From Oxytricha trifallax (lineage: Eukaryota; Ciliophora; Spirotrichea; Sporadotrichida; Oxytrichidae), in assembly GCA_000711775.1 (NCBI GenBank), contig ARYC01000593.1:1-64000 (forward strand): 64,000 nt of DNA. Reading direction: 5' to 3'. The position numbers and the translations under genes are program-made. Shown here piece by piece: positions 43,758-55,929 of this stretch (its first letter is position 1; every line of letters starts with the position of its first letter). Below the pieces are notes generated by a model. That model worked only from the letters and a program-made list of their open reading frames with translations. It was not told where the DNA came from and did not search any database.

Positions 43758-45205
43758 GGGTATTGACGTGCTCACAGATGACCTCAGCAGCTCACGCATT
43801 TATTCTAGTCTAACAGATGACGTCCTGGGCTCACAGTGAGGGCTGTGACCCACCGTCGATCAGGAGCTCACAGGATTTGTCCTTAGCTCACAGATGACGT
43901 TACGAGCTCACAAAAGTGACGTCATGGAAACACAAGAATTACAATGAGCTTCCTTACATAAATATAAATTTAAAAAAAATAGATTGTGAAATAATTTTTA
44001 GTAATGTATAATTATATATTTGGTATTTATTTTTGCCTTTAATTGCAAATTTTTTTAATTATTATTTAATAATATAAAAAGTATTACATACCTTATTGAT
44101 TTACTAACTATGTTAATAATAAACGCAGTTTAAAAAAATATTCATGAATATTTTAAAATTTCGTATTAATTAAACTAAGAATAATTTATAAGAGCAATTT
44201 CATTCAAATTATAATTAGTAATAAGTTTGATTTTGGAAAATGAATTTAAATTAAAATAAATAATTATTATTTACCTTCAGTTATATTTTTGGAAAATGTA
44301 TCGAAATCTAAGCAACATATACTTTTTGGATATCGCATTAATAATGAAGGAGATTTTTATTGCTATCATGAATTTAATACTTTTCAAGAGTGGCAAGACC
44401 AATATTTTGGTTTAGAAGTTAACTCAAAATCTAAAAAACATTGCGGAGTTTACAGTCAAATAAATTTGCCATTTAAATTGTGAACTACATTAGATTAATT
44501 ACTGTAATATTTTTATTTTAAAAAAATTTGAATTATATTTTCAAACCGAATATATTCCTGCAATATCAAGATAATTCCACATTTGATTATTTATAAAATG
44601 CTTAATGATAAAAAAATCATATGACTGCCAAACCCCTTCAATTCATTTTCATGAATGTTATATATTGTGAATTATAAAATATTAAAAAGACATAACAATA
44701 AAAAATGTATAATACTTTGGTCACGATATAATTTAACCTACATGAAATTTAATATATAAGGTAATTAGTAAAATAATTTCTATAAAAACAATTTTATTGT
44801 GATAAAAATTAAATAAATGTAATAAAAGCTAACCTTTACCTCTACTATAATTAATGATATTAAAGAAATGGACTTAATGCATTAATTTTGAAGATATCAT
44901 AATGATAAAACATTAAAATATAAATTTAGATTTATAATAATTTATAATTTAAATAAGTTAATATTAATAAATAAATAGAAACTTTTTCTTTTTTTCAGTT
45001 TAAAGTTGATAATTTTACTAAATTTAAAATTATTTGATTATTTACAAAAAAATATAAAACAAATGCAATATTAATTTACAATTGTTAGATGAGAGCGTCA
45101 TCTGTGAGTCCTTGATAATATGTGATCTCCTGACATCATCTTTTATGCTATAAAAGATGTGTGAGCTCGTAACGTCATCTGATTGAGCCCAGGAAGTCAA
45201 TACCC
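43758..45205. mobile_element. 1.45-kb element with TGACGT-type repeat arrays in its ends
   Basis: Ends GGGTATTGAC and GTCAATACCC. Flanks TAATAAAC (43750-43757) and AAATAAAC (45206-45213) agree in 7 of 8 bases, as for an 8-bp target duplication (hAT-like). The left 180 bp hold repeated units on the theme AGCTCACAGATGACGTTACG. The right 120 bp hold the same theme inverted (AGCTCGTAACGTCATCTGAT, GAGCGTCATCTGTGAG). The interior is A+T-rich and contains MITE M5. No transposase of its own was seen. Confidence 0.7.
44209..44565. mobile_element. MITE M5 carrying a 64-codon open frame
   Basis: The right end CCGAATATATTCCTGCAATA and the eroded left end match the TATTGTAGGAATAC family. It holds the frame 44289-44483 closing at TGA 44481 (SKSKQHILFGYRINNEGDFY, CYHEFNTFQEWQDQYFGLEV), open even in the standard code. 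The related stretch in M3 (37800-37960) shows that the segment moved or spread with the family. No function recognised. It may be a captured host exon. Nested in the element 43758-45205. Confidence 0.6.
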
Positions 45206-45479
45206 AAATAAACCTTATACTCTTCTATAAATAAGCAGTGGTTTTTGGAAGGTATGTGATCAAATTTATAGGGGATTCAAAAATGTTTAATAGGTTTTTT
45301 AACATATTTTTCAGGCAATGCAATTAATTAAATTAACTATGAATTTTTATCAACTTAATTTGAGCTTTTTATGCCTGGTCCCCACCCACTTTACATTTAT
45401 CTATTAATGATATTTTAAATTACAAGTTTCAATTATGAATTTAATTAAGATATAAACAAATATCTCTCCTTAACATATA

Positions 45480-47700
45480 TATATACTTAAAAAATTCCGA
45501 TTTTAAAGGATATTAAGTTTGCTTTAATAAAATTTTAATTTAATTGGTGTTTCAAGAGAGACACAAAATATCATCAAATTTATATCATTTTGATGCTTAC
45601 CATATATCTTCTTCGATGTCTATGACTCTTAACTTTGAATCTGAGGAATTTTAATATTCTACTTCTTGTGCTCAGACTAGCGTCTCATTATAATCTAATA
45701 CTATTGTTTTATTGTTTATATTTATATAAATTTAGATATCACAAAAAACTAAATGGATATGAATTATAATTTACCAGAATAATATAATATATAAACTTAT
45801 TAATGAGATGTATTTTTTTAATTGAAAAGATAAGGCATCCTTATGCCCTGCATATATTACTTAAGGTTCATGTCATTTTTGAAATATTGTAGTTAATAAA
45901 GCCAAAAGTCCCAAATTTGCTGCCCACTCCAAGCTTCAAGCTGGCAGACACCTTGTAGGAATGATTCAATGTTTTCGATTTATTTGTTTATACCTTTTAC
46001 AAAATACATATCAATATTGAATTGTTCATTTTGCAATATTTCTTCTGTGAACACAATTTACGATTTAGTTCAGTTCTATTATATTTTTTCTGTTTTATTT
46101 AAACCAAATACAATGATTCATTTCTTATCTGTCATAATATACGCTGCTTGTTATTTTTTAATTAAAATTCACTCTCTTATTCGTTTCACATTAATGTTCA
46201 AATATTTTATCTAAGAAGAATCTTCCTCATAGATTTCTGTTAAGCCTCTTCCTCAACATAAAGATATGACATGTATCTCTCTGAATTTTAGATTTCCTCA
46301 ATCATTAAATTATCGCAGAACATTTAATTTTATGATTACTAGGTTTATTGGTGGTACCTAGCCGCCTACTACTCTTCTTTGCTCATGTTGATAAAAGAGC
46401 CTTAACATTCATTTCCTAATAAAAAATTGGAGTTTGATATAAAAATTTATCTGTACATCAAGAGACTGCTACGTTCTCTTATTTATAGATACTATGGATT
46501 ATTGGTTATGTTTTTCTTATGAAATAATAAATTTACTGTGGGGCTAGCTCTTACCTGCAATCGACCCTACTCTGTGAGGCTGAGTATTGAAATAGAGATT
46601 CAGGATAAGATAGTTTAGACTTTTACTCCTTTTTTTCATAGGACTGCCTAACATGGTTATTCTGCTTTAAACTGACTAAAAGCAAATAAAATGTGAGTAT
46701 TCATTGTTATGATTTTGATTTTAGAAAGTATTTAATTTAATTTTAGCGACAAATCTAGTCCTTATTTCTTTATTCTTATATATTATTTATTGCTACTGCT
46801 TATATATAAAATTAAAAATAATGGATACTAACGCCATATAAATAATAATAATAGTGTTTAGAAAGATTAAGACTTATCAAGAGGGAGGTAATATTTGATT
46901 ATAATTTTCAGAGTTTATTTTAAACTAACATTAAAATTTATTTTCGACATATTAAAGGCTTGCGTTCATGCAGGTGATTAATAATTAAAAAGAGCTTCGA
47001 ATGCTAAAATTAGAACCACCTCTGCCTAATTACTATTAATATTAAGGCAGTAAAAATTGCTACAGATATTAGTTAATTTAGTTTTTATTGTCCCATTTGC
47101 TAAAGATATCCCACATTTAATCATTAAGAAACTTAAAAGTTAACTAATTATTAAAGTCTTTAATATTTGTGGAGGAAATTCATCCATTCTTCTCATTTTA
47201 TTTGTTTGGATTTCAGCTAATAGGATTGGATGATAAATATAAATTTATGAAATTTTAGCTGAGTTTTTGTAGAATCCTTCTCGTTGAGAGGGAATTTCTT
47301 CGATTAAATATCTAACTGCAATGATTACTTGTTAACTCTTGCGAAGTAAAATCTCCTATATTGTAAAATAGTTTATAATTATAATTATTTACAAAGTTAA
47401 CAATACTGCTTATAAATAGATATTTGCTTAAAAGGGCTTTACACTGCTGTGATGACGATGCAACACCAGCAACTATTGCTAGTTTATTTACGATTTCCTT
47501 AAAATTTTGACAAAAGTAATTCATATGCGATGCAACATGCAAAAAAAAGAGCTGAAGCTATACTTCACAAGTTATAAGAAAAATATTTTTGATTTCTTAT
47601 GTATAAACCTTTGAGGATTATATATAGCCCATTTCTATTATCAGCTATAAATGGTGGCTTTAGATTAATATATTTATTCAGTACACACCCAAGAGACGAT
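45480..47700 (-). CDS. Long minus-strand host-type gene, unknown
   Basis: Protein-like blocks from high to low coordinate: about 47542-47200 (MNYFCQNFKEIVNKLAIVAG, SKYLFISSIVNFVNNYN, SNPISWNPNKQNEKNGW), 46950-46880 (NFKINSENYNQILPPSW and similar), 46660-46540 (NTQPHRVGSIAG then GTAAGA), 46340-46200 (LTEIYEEDSS), 46110-45880 (MTDKKWIIVFGLNKTEKIQQ, TEEILQNEQFNIDMYFVKGI, SFLQGVCQLEAWSGQQIWDF), and 45750-45600 (IVLDYNETLVWAQEVEYQNS, DSKLRVIDIEEDIW) ending at GTAAGC. TGA stands at Trp-like places in most. Blocks near 46000 and 45700 are strongest. Exon borders are unresolved. LDYNETLV loosely recalls the LDLDETLV motif of FCP/SCP phosphatases, which is not enough to assign. Confidence 0.4.
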
Positions 47701-47979
47701 ATTTCATTCTTCTAACATTTATATAATAATTTTATGAGAAGTGATGCACCACGACCTTTGACAAAGGTACAGATTATAGTTTAATTATATATAATTCTGG
47801 TGATTTTAGATTACTTTTTATTATTGTTGTTAAAAATGTCTCTTCCTAAAGCCAGGCACGATTGTTTAAACTTAATTATGAATTAGAACTATCTCAACAT
47901 TTTGTGGTCAGCAAATATCGTGAAACTACACAGATCTATGTTTCTAATGCTTGCCTACAAAAGCCATGTATTTCCTCTC

Positions 47980-48461
47980 GCCAAGCTGAGCTAATAAGAA
48001 TTCCTTGCTTTTTCTATTCATTAGGAGAGATAGAGTATTATTTCATATGATTATAAAATTTTCCTCTGATATACTACTCTTATTTATGCCAATAACACTA
48101 GAGAAGTTCCTCTTTTGTAGTTTGTGAGAGAGTAACTTCTTGGTTAGAAGTTAAACAACTACTTCCTCATCTTTCATGACATATTCATAAATATTAGTAA
48201 CTGAAATCTCACGTTTTTGGAATTTCATTTAATTTATCTCATTATTTATAAAAGTTTTTTGTCCTCACAAAGTATTTCTTTCAAGAATAAAATTTTGGTA
48301 CCTCTTTGTTGGAAGTAATAAACCAACTGCTTAGTTTTTATATAGAAATCGACTTTTCTTACCATGAAAGTTAGGTATCAATTGAGATCTTCTTTACTCA
48401 TAAATCTTGAAGTCATATCTTAGGCCTCAACTCTTTTCATTAGATCATTGAGTGATTCCAT
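47980..48461 (-). pseudogene. ORF1 of transposon A3, partial
   Basis: Reads MESLNDLMKRVEAQ, RFMSKEDLN, a GTAAGA intron start after YLTFHG, GTKILFLKEILCEDKKLL, then DEEVVV, SVIGINKSSISEEN and ISPNEQKKQGILISSAW. It matches A1 ORF1 block for block and preserves the uninterrupted site where M1 sits in A1 (GAAAGAAATACTTTG). The 3' end is replaced by unrelated sequence after the SSAW block. Confidence 0.65.
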
Positions 48462-49249
48462 CTTTGTTCCTAGTCCTATTAATTAATTTCAAATAATAAT
48501 TTATAGTCTTCTCGATCCTATTGTGTAAAATCTTACTATTAAATAAGGGCATATTATAAGTGGTCAACCCTGCAAAAATACCTGCAGAAGCTGTAACAAA
48601 CTTCGGAATTTATTTCTATTCTTATAAATTTAGTTTCATTAAATTAGTACTAAAACTTGCTTAAATTTAATTATTATTGATACTAAATCCTTTAAATTTT
48701 GATTGGTAATAATTTATCAGTACAAAAACTTAATTAGTACCTAGTTTTAAACTAATGAGGTTTTAATGGAAAAATTCTTTATGGTTCAAAACCTAATTGG
48801 TACCATTACTAATTCGAATTTTCTCTAAGTTGGTACCAATATTAAAAATATTCAGCAAGAAATTATTTTAATAATGGGTATAAATTATGTATGAAAATGA
48901 TCTAATATGCCTAAAAATTATTAATTATTGTTTGTATAAAAGTGACTATACATAGCAGCACAATAATTTGTAATATTTTTAGAGCTTTATAATACAAATT
49001 TAATATTCAATTTAAACATAGCGGCTAACTTAAATCGGTAAACAGTTTCTCTTGGAATTAGATAATAATACCAATTTTTGGCTGAACTAAAAAGCCTAAA
49101 ATTATTTATGTTAACCGGGAGATAAATCTAAGAGATCTTGAATTCGAAGCAAATAGTTTATCATAAGAATATTAAACCAGAAGTAGAGCGCAGAAATAGG
49201 TGTTTTAACTTAAATTAATTTTGTAGAAAGGAAAATAACAGCTACCGGT

Positions 49250-50470
49250 TGAAAAAATAAAACCTTTTAACATCAAGACTGGTGAATTTTTTCTCAACTT
49301 AACAAAGCTTAAAGATGCACATAACAGAGATGCATTCCGGAAAGGCTAAAATGTATTTCTAGCACGATAAGGTAGACAGATGGTATTAGTATATGGAGTC
49401 ATATACTCTCTAAGCTAAAATTAGAAGGCATATGCAAAAATAATCAGTTAGCAAGTTCTTGATTTAAGATTAAGAGACTATAAAACTAGTACAAGCCAAA
49501 CGAAACTAATAAACTCTTGAGTCTTAAAGAGAATAACAGGAAATGATTAAGAGGCAGAAACTATTTGACACAATAAATTAACCAGCAGGCAATGCCTTTT
49601 TATCATGTATCCAATAGAGAGCAATATTATTCCATATTTTTATAAATATCAAATTGTTTTTATGTATTGAATTAAATTGATCTTAGCAGTAGCATTTAAA
49701 ATTATTTGAATATATGCTTAACAAAAAGTTCATAGTGGTTGATGAGTTTTCTTATAAGGTTTACCCTATCATCTATCTAATTAAGAACGAGCACTACCAA
49801 AATGAATACACTACTGAATATATGGTCCTAAGACAGGCATAAAGAAAAGATTACAAGGACTTGCTAAAGTTGGATGGTGTTATTTTAGGCTTTGGTTTCA
49901 TCGCACTAAGACTAAAGAAATTTGAAATGACTCTTAGAGACTATTTATATCATAACATATGCCCAAATGATTTGAATAAAGTTCCTTAAGATATGATGAA
50001 TTGCGTCAAAGAGTTGCATGAAATTGGATGTGTTCATTGAGATTTTTAGCTTGGACTGCTATATTTAACCTTTGCTCATTTGAAGTAGTTGTATTTTATT
50101 TTAATGATGCTTTACGATAAGAAATATAACCTTAGCTAAGATTTTTGTTTCTTCAGGATACTTTCCAATCAGATAAAGGTGAACTCATGGTAAAGTTTAG
50201 TGGAAAGTATGGACAGTTGCTGCTATTATATTAGAGACCGATATGGAAAGTGCGACCTAAATTTGCACAAATAAAGAAAAAAATCAATTAGCTAAGCTTA
50301 AAAACATTTAAAGTTGGAAGATGTAAGCGTAGAAATTAGAATTTTAGTCGAAATGATAATAGTAAGAAATCGTCGCTATCCTAGATAATAATAAGATAAC
50401 ATGTTTGAGCCAATAAAGACAGCCAGATTCAAATGATATCACAAAGTTAAGTAAAAAAAAAATGTGTTTG
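49250..50470 (+). CDS. Kinase-like ORF of transposon A3
   Basis: The N-terminal part (49250-49620) reads PVEKIKPFNIKTGEFFLNLT, AHNRDAFRKGQNVFLARQGR and QEMIKRQKLFDTINQPAGNA. The kinase-like part (49700-50260) reads EYMVLRQAQRKDYKDLL, LGFGFIALRLKKFEMTLRDY, CVKELHEIGCVH then Trp-or-stop, DFQLG (the HRDxKxxN loop with its Arg codon now TGA), and VWTVAAIILETDM (subdomain IX). Protein kinases phosphorylate Ser/Thr/Tyr. TBE transposons of stichotrich ciliates are known to carry a zinc-finger/kinase ORF next to the transposase. DFG was not found and the N-lobe is short, so activity is doubtful. It is divergent from ORF1, the same layout as A2. Confidence 0.6.
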
Positions 50471-51234
50471 ATTTAAGTACACTTCTCATAATCAAATATA
50501 TATTTAATTCAAAAAAACAAAAACCTGCATTTTCTAGTAAACAAAAATATGATCCCAATATACCCTACAAATTAAAGCACTTGAAAACATCATTAAGGGT
50601 TCTAAACGTTTTAAATTTATTTTTTGAAATTCTCTATATTTTAAAAGGCCAGTAATTATTGCTATTTTATTGCTAATTTTACTGCTTTACTATTGTTATT
50701 ACAATTGCTGTTTGCTCATGTAAAAATTTTATTTTATTAAATTTAAGAAAGATATCCTAAGAATAGCTCAAGAAAGATACCCTCATGATATCTATGATTT
50801 TTGTGAAAAAAAACTTTCTAGAAAAAGTTACAGTAGTTTAATTTTCTAATTGAAAAACAAGAGATGACCTAAAATAAAAATAAGTCGGAAAATGCAAAAA
50901 AATAAAAGTAACTATTTCAATGTTTTCTAGTTAATTAATGCTATAGAAGTAAATACTTAAACTTAATTTAAATTAGAGACTGTAGGTTGATCTTTAATAA
51001 TTTTAATTGATATGAACATTATTTAAGACACTAACCCCTTCAGTAGTTTGATTTAATTTTTTATTGATAAAAGTAGATTATTTAGGTAAACTTTATTAGG
51101 GTTATATATGGTTTATGCAGGGTTTAAATGTAAAGCAAAATATAGTCTATTAGAAGTGTTTAATTTTAACTATCCACTCTAGCTGTGCCATGAATTTATA
51201 GGCAACTTTTCCAAATTTAATATCTCCTTACCAT

Positions 51235-51500
51235 CTTATTATTTTATCAATTTTTTGTTCTGCTCTGCGGATAGGTCTCAATATTATATGTTCAGCTATA
51301 TCTCTAATTTGCCAATTATCTTATTCTAATCTAGATTTTGCTGTATTTTCTACTTTGATTCTTTCTCTCTTTTACAGCTGTTGTAGTCATATCTTGGCAT
51401 ATCGCATTCAATTATTATTGCTATTAAAGCTCAGATATCTCACTTTTTATCATCATCTCTCTGGTCCTCCCTCTCTAGTAAGCATCCATGTGTACCTAGT
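51235..51500 (-). CDS. Charged host-type exon, unknown
   Basis: The minus strand reads LTREGGPERWWQKVRYLSFN, MRYAKIWLQQLQKRERIKVE and NTAKSRLEQDNWQIRDIAEH, followed by IILRPIRRAEQKIDKIIRW and a GTAAGG donor. TGA stands at Trp-like places four times. The plus strand is open too but hydrophobic and low in charge, and is taken as the shadow. MITE M7 begins 20 bp away and may have split this gene. Confidence 0.45.
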
Positions 51501-51522
51501 ACGTTGCCAAGCCGAGGGGAAA

Positions 51523-52135
51523 GACCCCCTGGGGGCCGCTAAAAATATTTTTCTCAATTTCATTAAATGTTCTAAAAATGAATAAAATATCAAAGTAACG
51601 TTATAACGTATTATTTAGGACTATCTGATATTTCCAATGACTCTACTGATACCTATATCTAAGTAAAATTTTGCATTAAATCATAAAATACAATATAATT
51701 TTGGATATGTATAGCTAAATTCTAACTATTTTTTTAATAATATAAATTTAATTTCTCTAATTTAAATACCCAAGTTGTGATTTGCTGTTTGAATAGCATG
51801 ATGAGCTTTAAATTAATATTTTCAAAGATATCATAATTTCTCAAATATTTTATTATAATTAATAATAAAAGCAAATCACAAATTGGGTATTTAAATTAGA
51901 GATATTAAATTTATATTATTAAAAAAATAGTTAGAATTTAGCTATACACATCCAAAATTATATTTTATATTATGATATTAATGCGAAACGTTACTTTGAT
52001 GTGGGTATCAGTAGAGTCATTGGAAATATCAGATTGTCCTAACTAATACGTTATAACATGTTACTTTGATGTTTTATATATCTTTAGAACTTTTAAGGAA
52101 ATTGAAAAAATTTTTTTAACGGCTTCCCAGAGGTT
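51523..52135. mobile_element. Foldback MITE M7
   Basis: Arms of about 240-250 nt pair imperfectly: CCTGGGGGCCGCTAAAAATA with its complement near 52112-52130, and inner parts such as ATCAAAGTAACGTTATAACG against CGTTATAACATGTTACTTTGAT. More eroded than M2 and M4. No coding sequence. Confidence 0.75.
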
Positions 52136-52337
52136 TATTACCTCAAGTCGAGAAGCTTCAACTCTCTATAATCTATTAAAATCGATTATTACTACTCTGA
52201 GTGGTGAAAAACAGGCATAATGTTTTCAGGTTTTAATTATCTGTGTACATATCCTAAAGTATGAGCTCTTCTAAGCTTTAGCATTAATTTTAAGATAAGA
52301 GATGGCTTTTTTTTTAAATCTTTAATCTTAAATATAG

Positions 52338-53325
52338 TCACTTAATTTTATTTAGTGTATAAAGAAGTCTTAAAGTTACATGATCTTGATCAAGCAGTAT
52401 TGCATCGAGCTTTATGATAAATTTGCACTGTCTATCCCTTGCTTTAGCAAGAGATTTTTACTAATTTAAATACCTTATAAAACTTGTCATTAAATTTAAA
52501 GTAGTTTAATGAATAAATCTTGTAAGCGAAATGCTTATCAGTTATGAGCTTTTCTCAAACTTGACCTCAAGAATATAATAACTTTTCTTGCATTTTTAAT
52601 ATTAATTACATTTAATATAGGAGGCTTTAGTGTTTTTATCTTCACTAAGATTTTCATTATCTTAGAAGAAGAGAGATTTCTCACTGCTTTAATTAGTTGC
52701 TCAGTAATTTAAGGGCTCACTTGGTTTTTTCTTTTAAAGAAAGACTCGTAGCCTCAGTATTTAGGACCTCAAATTACTTACCATGATGTTTTCTAGGTGA
52801 ATATATAAATCCTTGATTGATTAAATTGCTTATTTCAGCAAGGACAAAAATATATTATTATCTATTTATTCATAATTAAGATAGAACCTTGGCTTGTTTG
52901 AGTGCTGCACAAAAATTTTACACCTGAGAGTATTGTTTATATTTTTCACACTCTTCACATAAATGTATTATTTAATATATTTTTCTGCTTCCTTCTGTTG
53001 AACCATTTGTATTAGTACTCTGCATTAAATTTTTAGCATTTTATTGCTATTTAAAATCTTAGACCTAGGTTAAAGAATTTCAGGTTCGACTTAAGAAGAG
53101 GCAATGCAGTGCCAATTTTCTTTTGATTCATGAAAGAAAGCTTTGCTGGCTTTAATACGAGAAACATTGGTTTTCTAAGTAAGTTACATCAATATTATTA
53201 TTAATTAAACAGGTCATGAGAAATTATACCTTTAGAGCAATTTTTAAAAGATTTAGAAAGGTTTATTGAGATTAGCGTCGAAGACATTAGTTTTATAATT
53301 TTTAACTTCAGAGATAACATATATA
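52338..53325 (-). CDS. Kinase-like ORF of transposon A2
   Basis: Start around 53325 (MDELVYMLSLKLKIIKLMSS), possible intron GTATAA..TTACTTAG, then RIKASKAFFHESKENWHCIA, RCKIFVQHSNKPRFYLNYEQ, SLLKQAIQSIKDLYIHLENI with MV (a catalytic-loop remnant in which HRDLKP appears lost by a small deletion), SLFFQDNENLSEDKNTKASY, KSYYILEVKFEKSSQLISIS, CKFIIKLDAILLDQDHV, closing at TGA 52340-52338. Similar place and strand to the A3 kinase ORF relative to ORF1. Kinase motifs are weaker than in A3, and the assignment leans on the shared layout and the ENIMV loop. Confidence 0.5.
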
Positions 53326-53715
53326 CTAATTCATCCATATTATTTATTGAAATATACCTTTGTGTGTTTTGTGAAGTTATGTGGATCTCCTAGATTTGTT
53401 CTCGTAAGAAAATCAGAGAGGTAAGTTTTAAAATTCAATTTTATTATTTCCCACCTGATATGGTTTTGAGATCAAATTTATAATCATTTTTAGTTTTAAA
53501 TAAATTAGGAGCACTATCTAATTAAATTAATTTTATTAGAAGCAATTCAATGAAGAAAGTGTGACAAATATGGACGTCAAACTCAGAAACTTTTAGAATA
53601 TTTTCCTACTCATATATATATGATTAAAGTTAACCTAAAGGTGAAATTTTAGTAAATTCAGAATTAATATCCATAATCTTAAAATTGATAAACAATTATT
53701 GGAACTGGCAGCAAG

Positions 53716-54440
53716 ATGGAATCTATGAATGATGCAATGAAGATAATTTAATCTTTAATTTTTATAGAAAAATTCAGAGAAAAGAAGACCATTAAGTTTT
53801 TGGTATAGTAAGGTAGGTTTTACCTATAACTATCTAAATAAACATATTTGTTATCCTTGACAATTTAAGAAGGAACAAAAATCTCGTTTTTAAAAAGCAT
53901 CGCTAAGCGCCATAAAAGTTTTAGGACAATTTAAATAAATAAGATAGAGATAATTAGCTTCTCTGAAACACCAGTATCAAATCTCTATGATGATGCTATG
54001 AGTGATCAAGATTTTTCTATTTATCTTCCTTTAAAATTACAACTTTCCATTAAGTTACCAGGACAAAACCTTTTCTGTGAGGTTCTTGGAATATTAAACC
54101 AGAGTACAGAAATGAAGTAATATAAGAAGTTAACAATAAACAACTACAGCACTCTCCTTAAGAAAAAGAGAAGCAAGGGAAAAAATTAGCGACACCTGGC
54201 TGTGGGAACTACAGAAGCATCCATTAATCTAAAGTAAGTTTAGACTCATAACTTTCTATAAAAACTTGGAATCGCTATATACTTGATGAAAGAGCTCAGC
54301 AAATTAAAGAGAGTGAGAAAGACTTAAGTAAAGCATCAACTGTGAAAGAGGTTATATATAGAATTATAAAAAAATAATATGAGATGAAATTAGATATTAG
54401 AGTTTGAAGTAAAAGAATAAACATAGGTCCAAGCAAGCCA
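53716..54440 (+). pseudogene. ORF1 of transposon A2
   Basis: MESMNDAMKII at 53716, a GT donor after about 53815 as in A1, then FSETPVSNLYDDAMSDQDFS, YLPLKLQLSIKLPGQNLFCE and VLGILNQ. Colinear with A1 ORF1 but without M1. The later part is frame-shifted, and the 3' end is replaced by MITE M8. Confidence 0.6.
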
Positions 54441-54453
54441 AAAGAGAAGTATT

Positions 54454-55094
54454 GGCCCCTTGGAGGAGCCAATAAAATTTCTTCTCAAAATTTTTTAAAT
54501 AATCTAAAAACCACGAAAACATTGAATTTACTTTTTATAGTTCAACAAATTGATCTTTAAGACTCTTTACTGAAATTTTAAAGAAGTATAATCAGCTATA
54601 TTATGGTATTTACTCTAATTAACAAGTAATAAAAATAGCTCGTACGTATAAATGTATAGTTTTGCATAATAATTTTTTCTAATATTTGTGAATATATCAA
54701 TAATTACTCTAATTCCTTGCATGCTCACCTGTAAAATTTTTTAAGGTTAATTAATCGCTAAATTAAATCAAGCTTTTCTTAATTATATTTTAGCAACCTT
54801 GACAATTATTTTTTACAGGTGAGCATGCAAGGAATTAGAGTAATTATTGATATATTCACAAATATTAGAAAAAATTATAATGCAAAACTATACATTTATA
54901 AGTAAGAGTTATTTTTATTACTTGTTAATAAGAGTAAATACCATTATATAGTTGATTATAGTTCTTTAAAATATCAGTAAAGTGTCTTAAAGATCAATTT
55001 GTTGAACTATAATAAGTAAATTCAATTTTTTCGTGGTTTTTAGATTATTTAAAAAATTTTGAGAAGAAATTTTATTGGCTCCTCCAGGGGGCCA
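54454..55094. mobile_element. Foldback MITE M8
   Basis: 641 bp. Ends GGCCCCTTGGAGGAGCC and GGCTCCTCCAGGGGGCC, with arms of about 285 nt and few mismatches. ATT flanks both sides (54451-54453, 55095-55097). Inserted in the ORF1 end of A2. No coding sequence. Confidence 0.85.
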
Positions 55095-55929
55095 TTTATC
55101 AATAATTTTTAGAATATTAAAATTGTAAAAATACACAAATATACTATTATATTCATTTAAACTTTATAATATTAATCATCAATTATAGATAACATATCTA
55201 TAGTGTTAGTTAGTTGGTAAAAGTGGGGCAAAAGTAACAAATTTTGTCTACTTTTGCCTCTCTTTAGTTAAACATTATTTTAATTTATACATTTATATAC
55301 ATTTCATTATTTAATTAAAAAATGTTCAATTATGTATATTTGATGAAGATTTAAATAAAATATTAGTCAGATTATTTAAAAAGTCAGTAAATTTTTAATA
55401 ATTCTGATTATCATTACATTAAAAATAGTAATAATTAATCTAAACATCTTAACTATATATATTATCAATAAATCATGATTCATTATCAGAAATATAAATA
55501 GAACAGAAATATCTGGAAATTAACTTTCATTTTTTTTTTATAAATTTTACTTCACACAGTACTATTCATTTTTAACTTAACTAATCTTAACTTTAGTTAT
55601 GGTATAAATTTAACTATTGATCATTAAACAATAAAAAAATGAACATGATAATGTAATTTAAGTGCTTATAAACTTGAATATTTTATATAAAAATTATTTA
55701 ATTTTAAGGTAAATCATTATTCTAGATCATTATATTCTTAATGTTTTGATTATTTATTTCATAATGATTAATGAATAATATGTATTTCTAGAATTCACTT
55801 ATTAAAATAAATTTTGATAATTACTCCAAAAGAGGAGAAAACAAAGAGGCCGAATCGTTTTGAGGCTAATTTTGCACGTGAACTTATTTATTCATTTAAA
55901 TCTAAAACTTATTTATAAACTCAAACTCT
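55095..55929. other. Spacer within A2, with a dispersed hairpin
   Basis: A+T-rich. Holds the hairpin AAAGTGGGGCAAAAGTAAC .. TACTTTTGCCTCTCTTT at about 55218-55268, a second copy of that at 5392-5443. No coding frame supported. Confidence 0.5.

Larger units (their letters stand above)
47970..50655 (-). mobile_element. Transposon A3, truncated copy on minus strand
   Basis: The leader and ORF1 are inverted relative to A1: leader 49080-48462, ORF1 start at 48461-48459 (MESLNDLMKRVEAQDMTSRF), ORF1 body to about 47980. It stops where a GGCTTTTGTAGGCAAGCATT match to the gene at 5635 begins. The kinase ORF lies on the other side, on + (49250-50470), and the outer terminal repeat is at about 50560-50655. 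No transposase is present on the ORF1 side, so about half the element is missing. Confidence 0.7.

Noticed and set aside
47312-47542. 76-codon minus frame taken as a complete small gene
   Set aside because: Under the ciliate code the terminal TAG is a Gln codon and the frame continues, so it is one block of the longer minus-strand gene and not a separate gene.
51355-51585. Plus-strand frame rich in Leu/Ile with possible membrane spans
   Set aside because: The opposite strand gives a highly charged Arg/Glu/Lys protein segment, and the plus frame runs into MITE M7.
53075-53100. GGTTCGACTTAAG as a tRNA B-box
   Set aside because: No cloverleaf, A-box or acceptor stem can be drawn around it.
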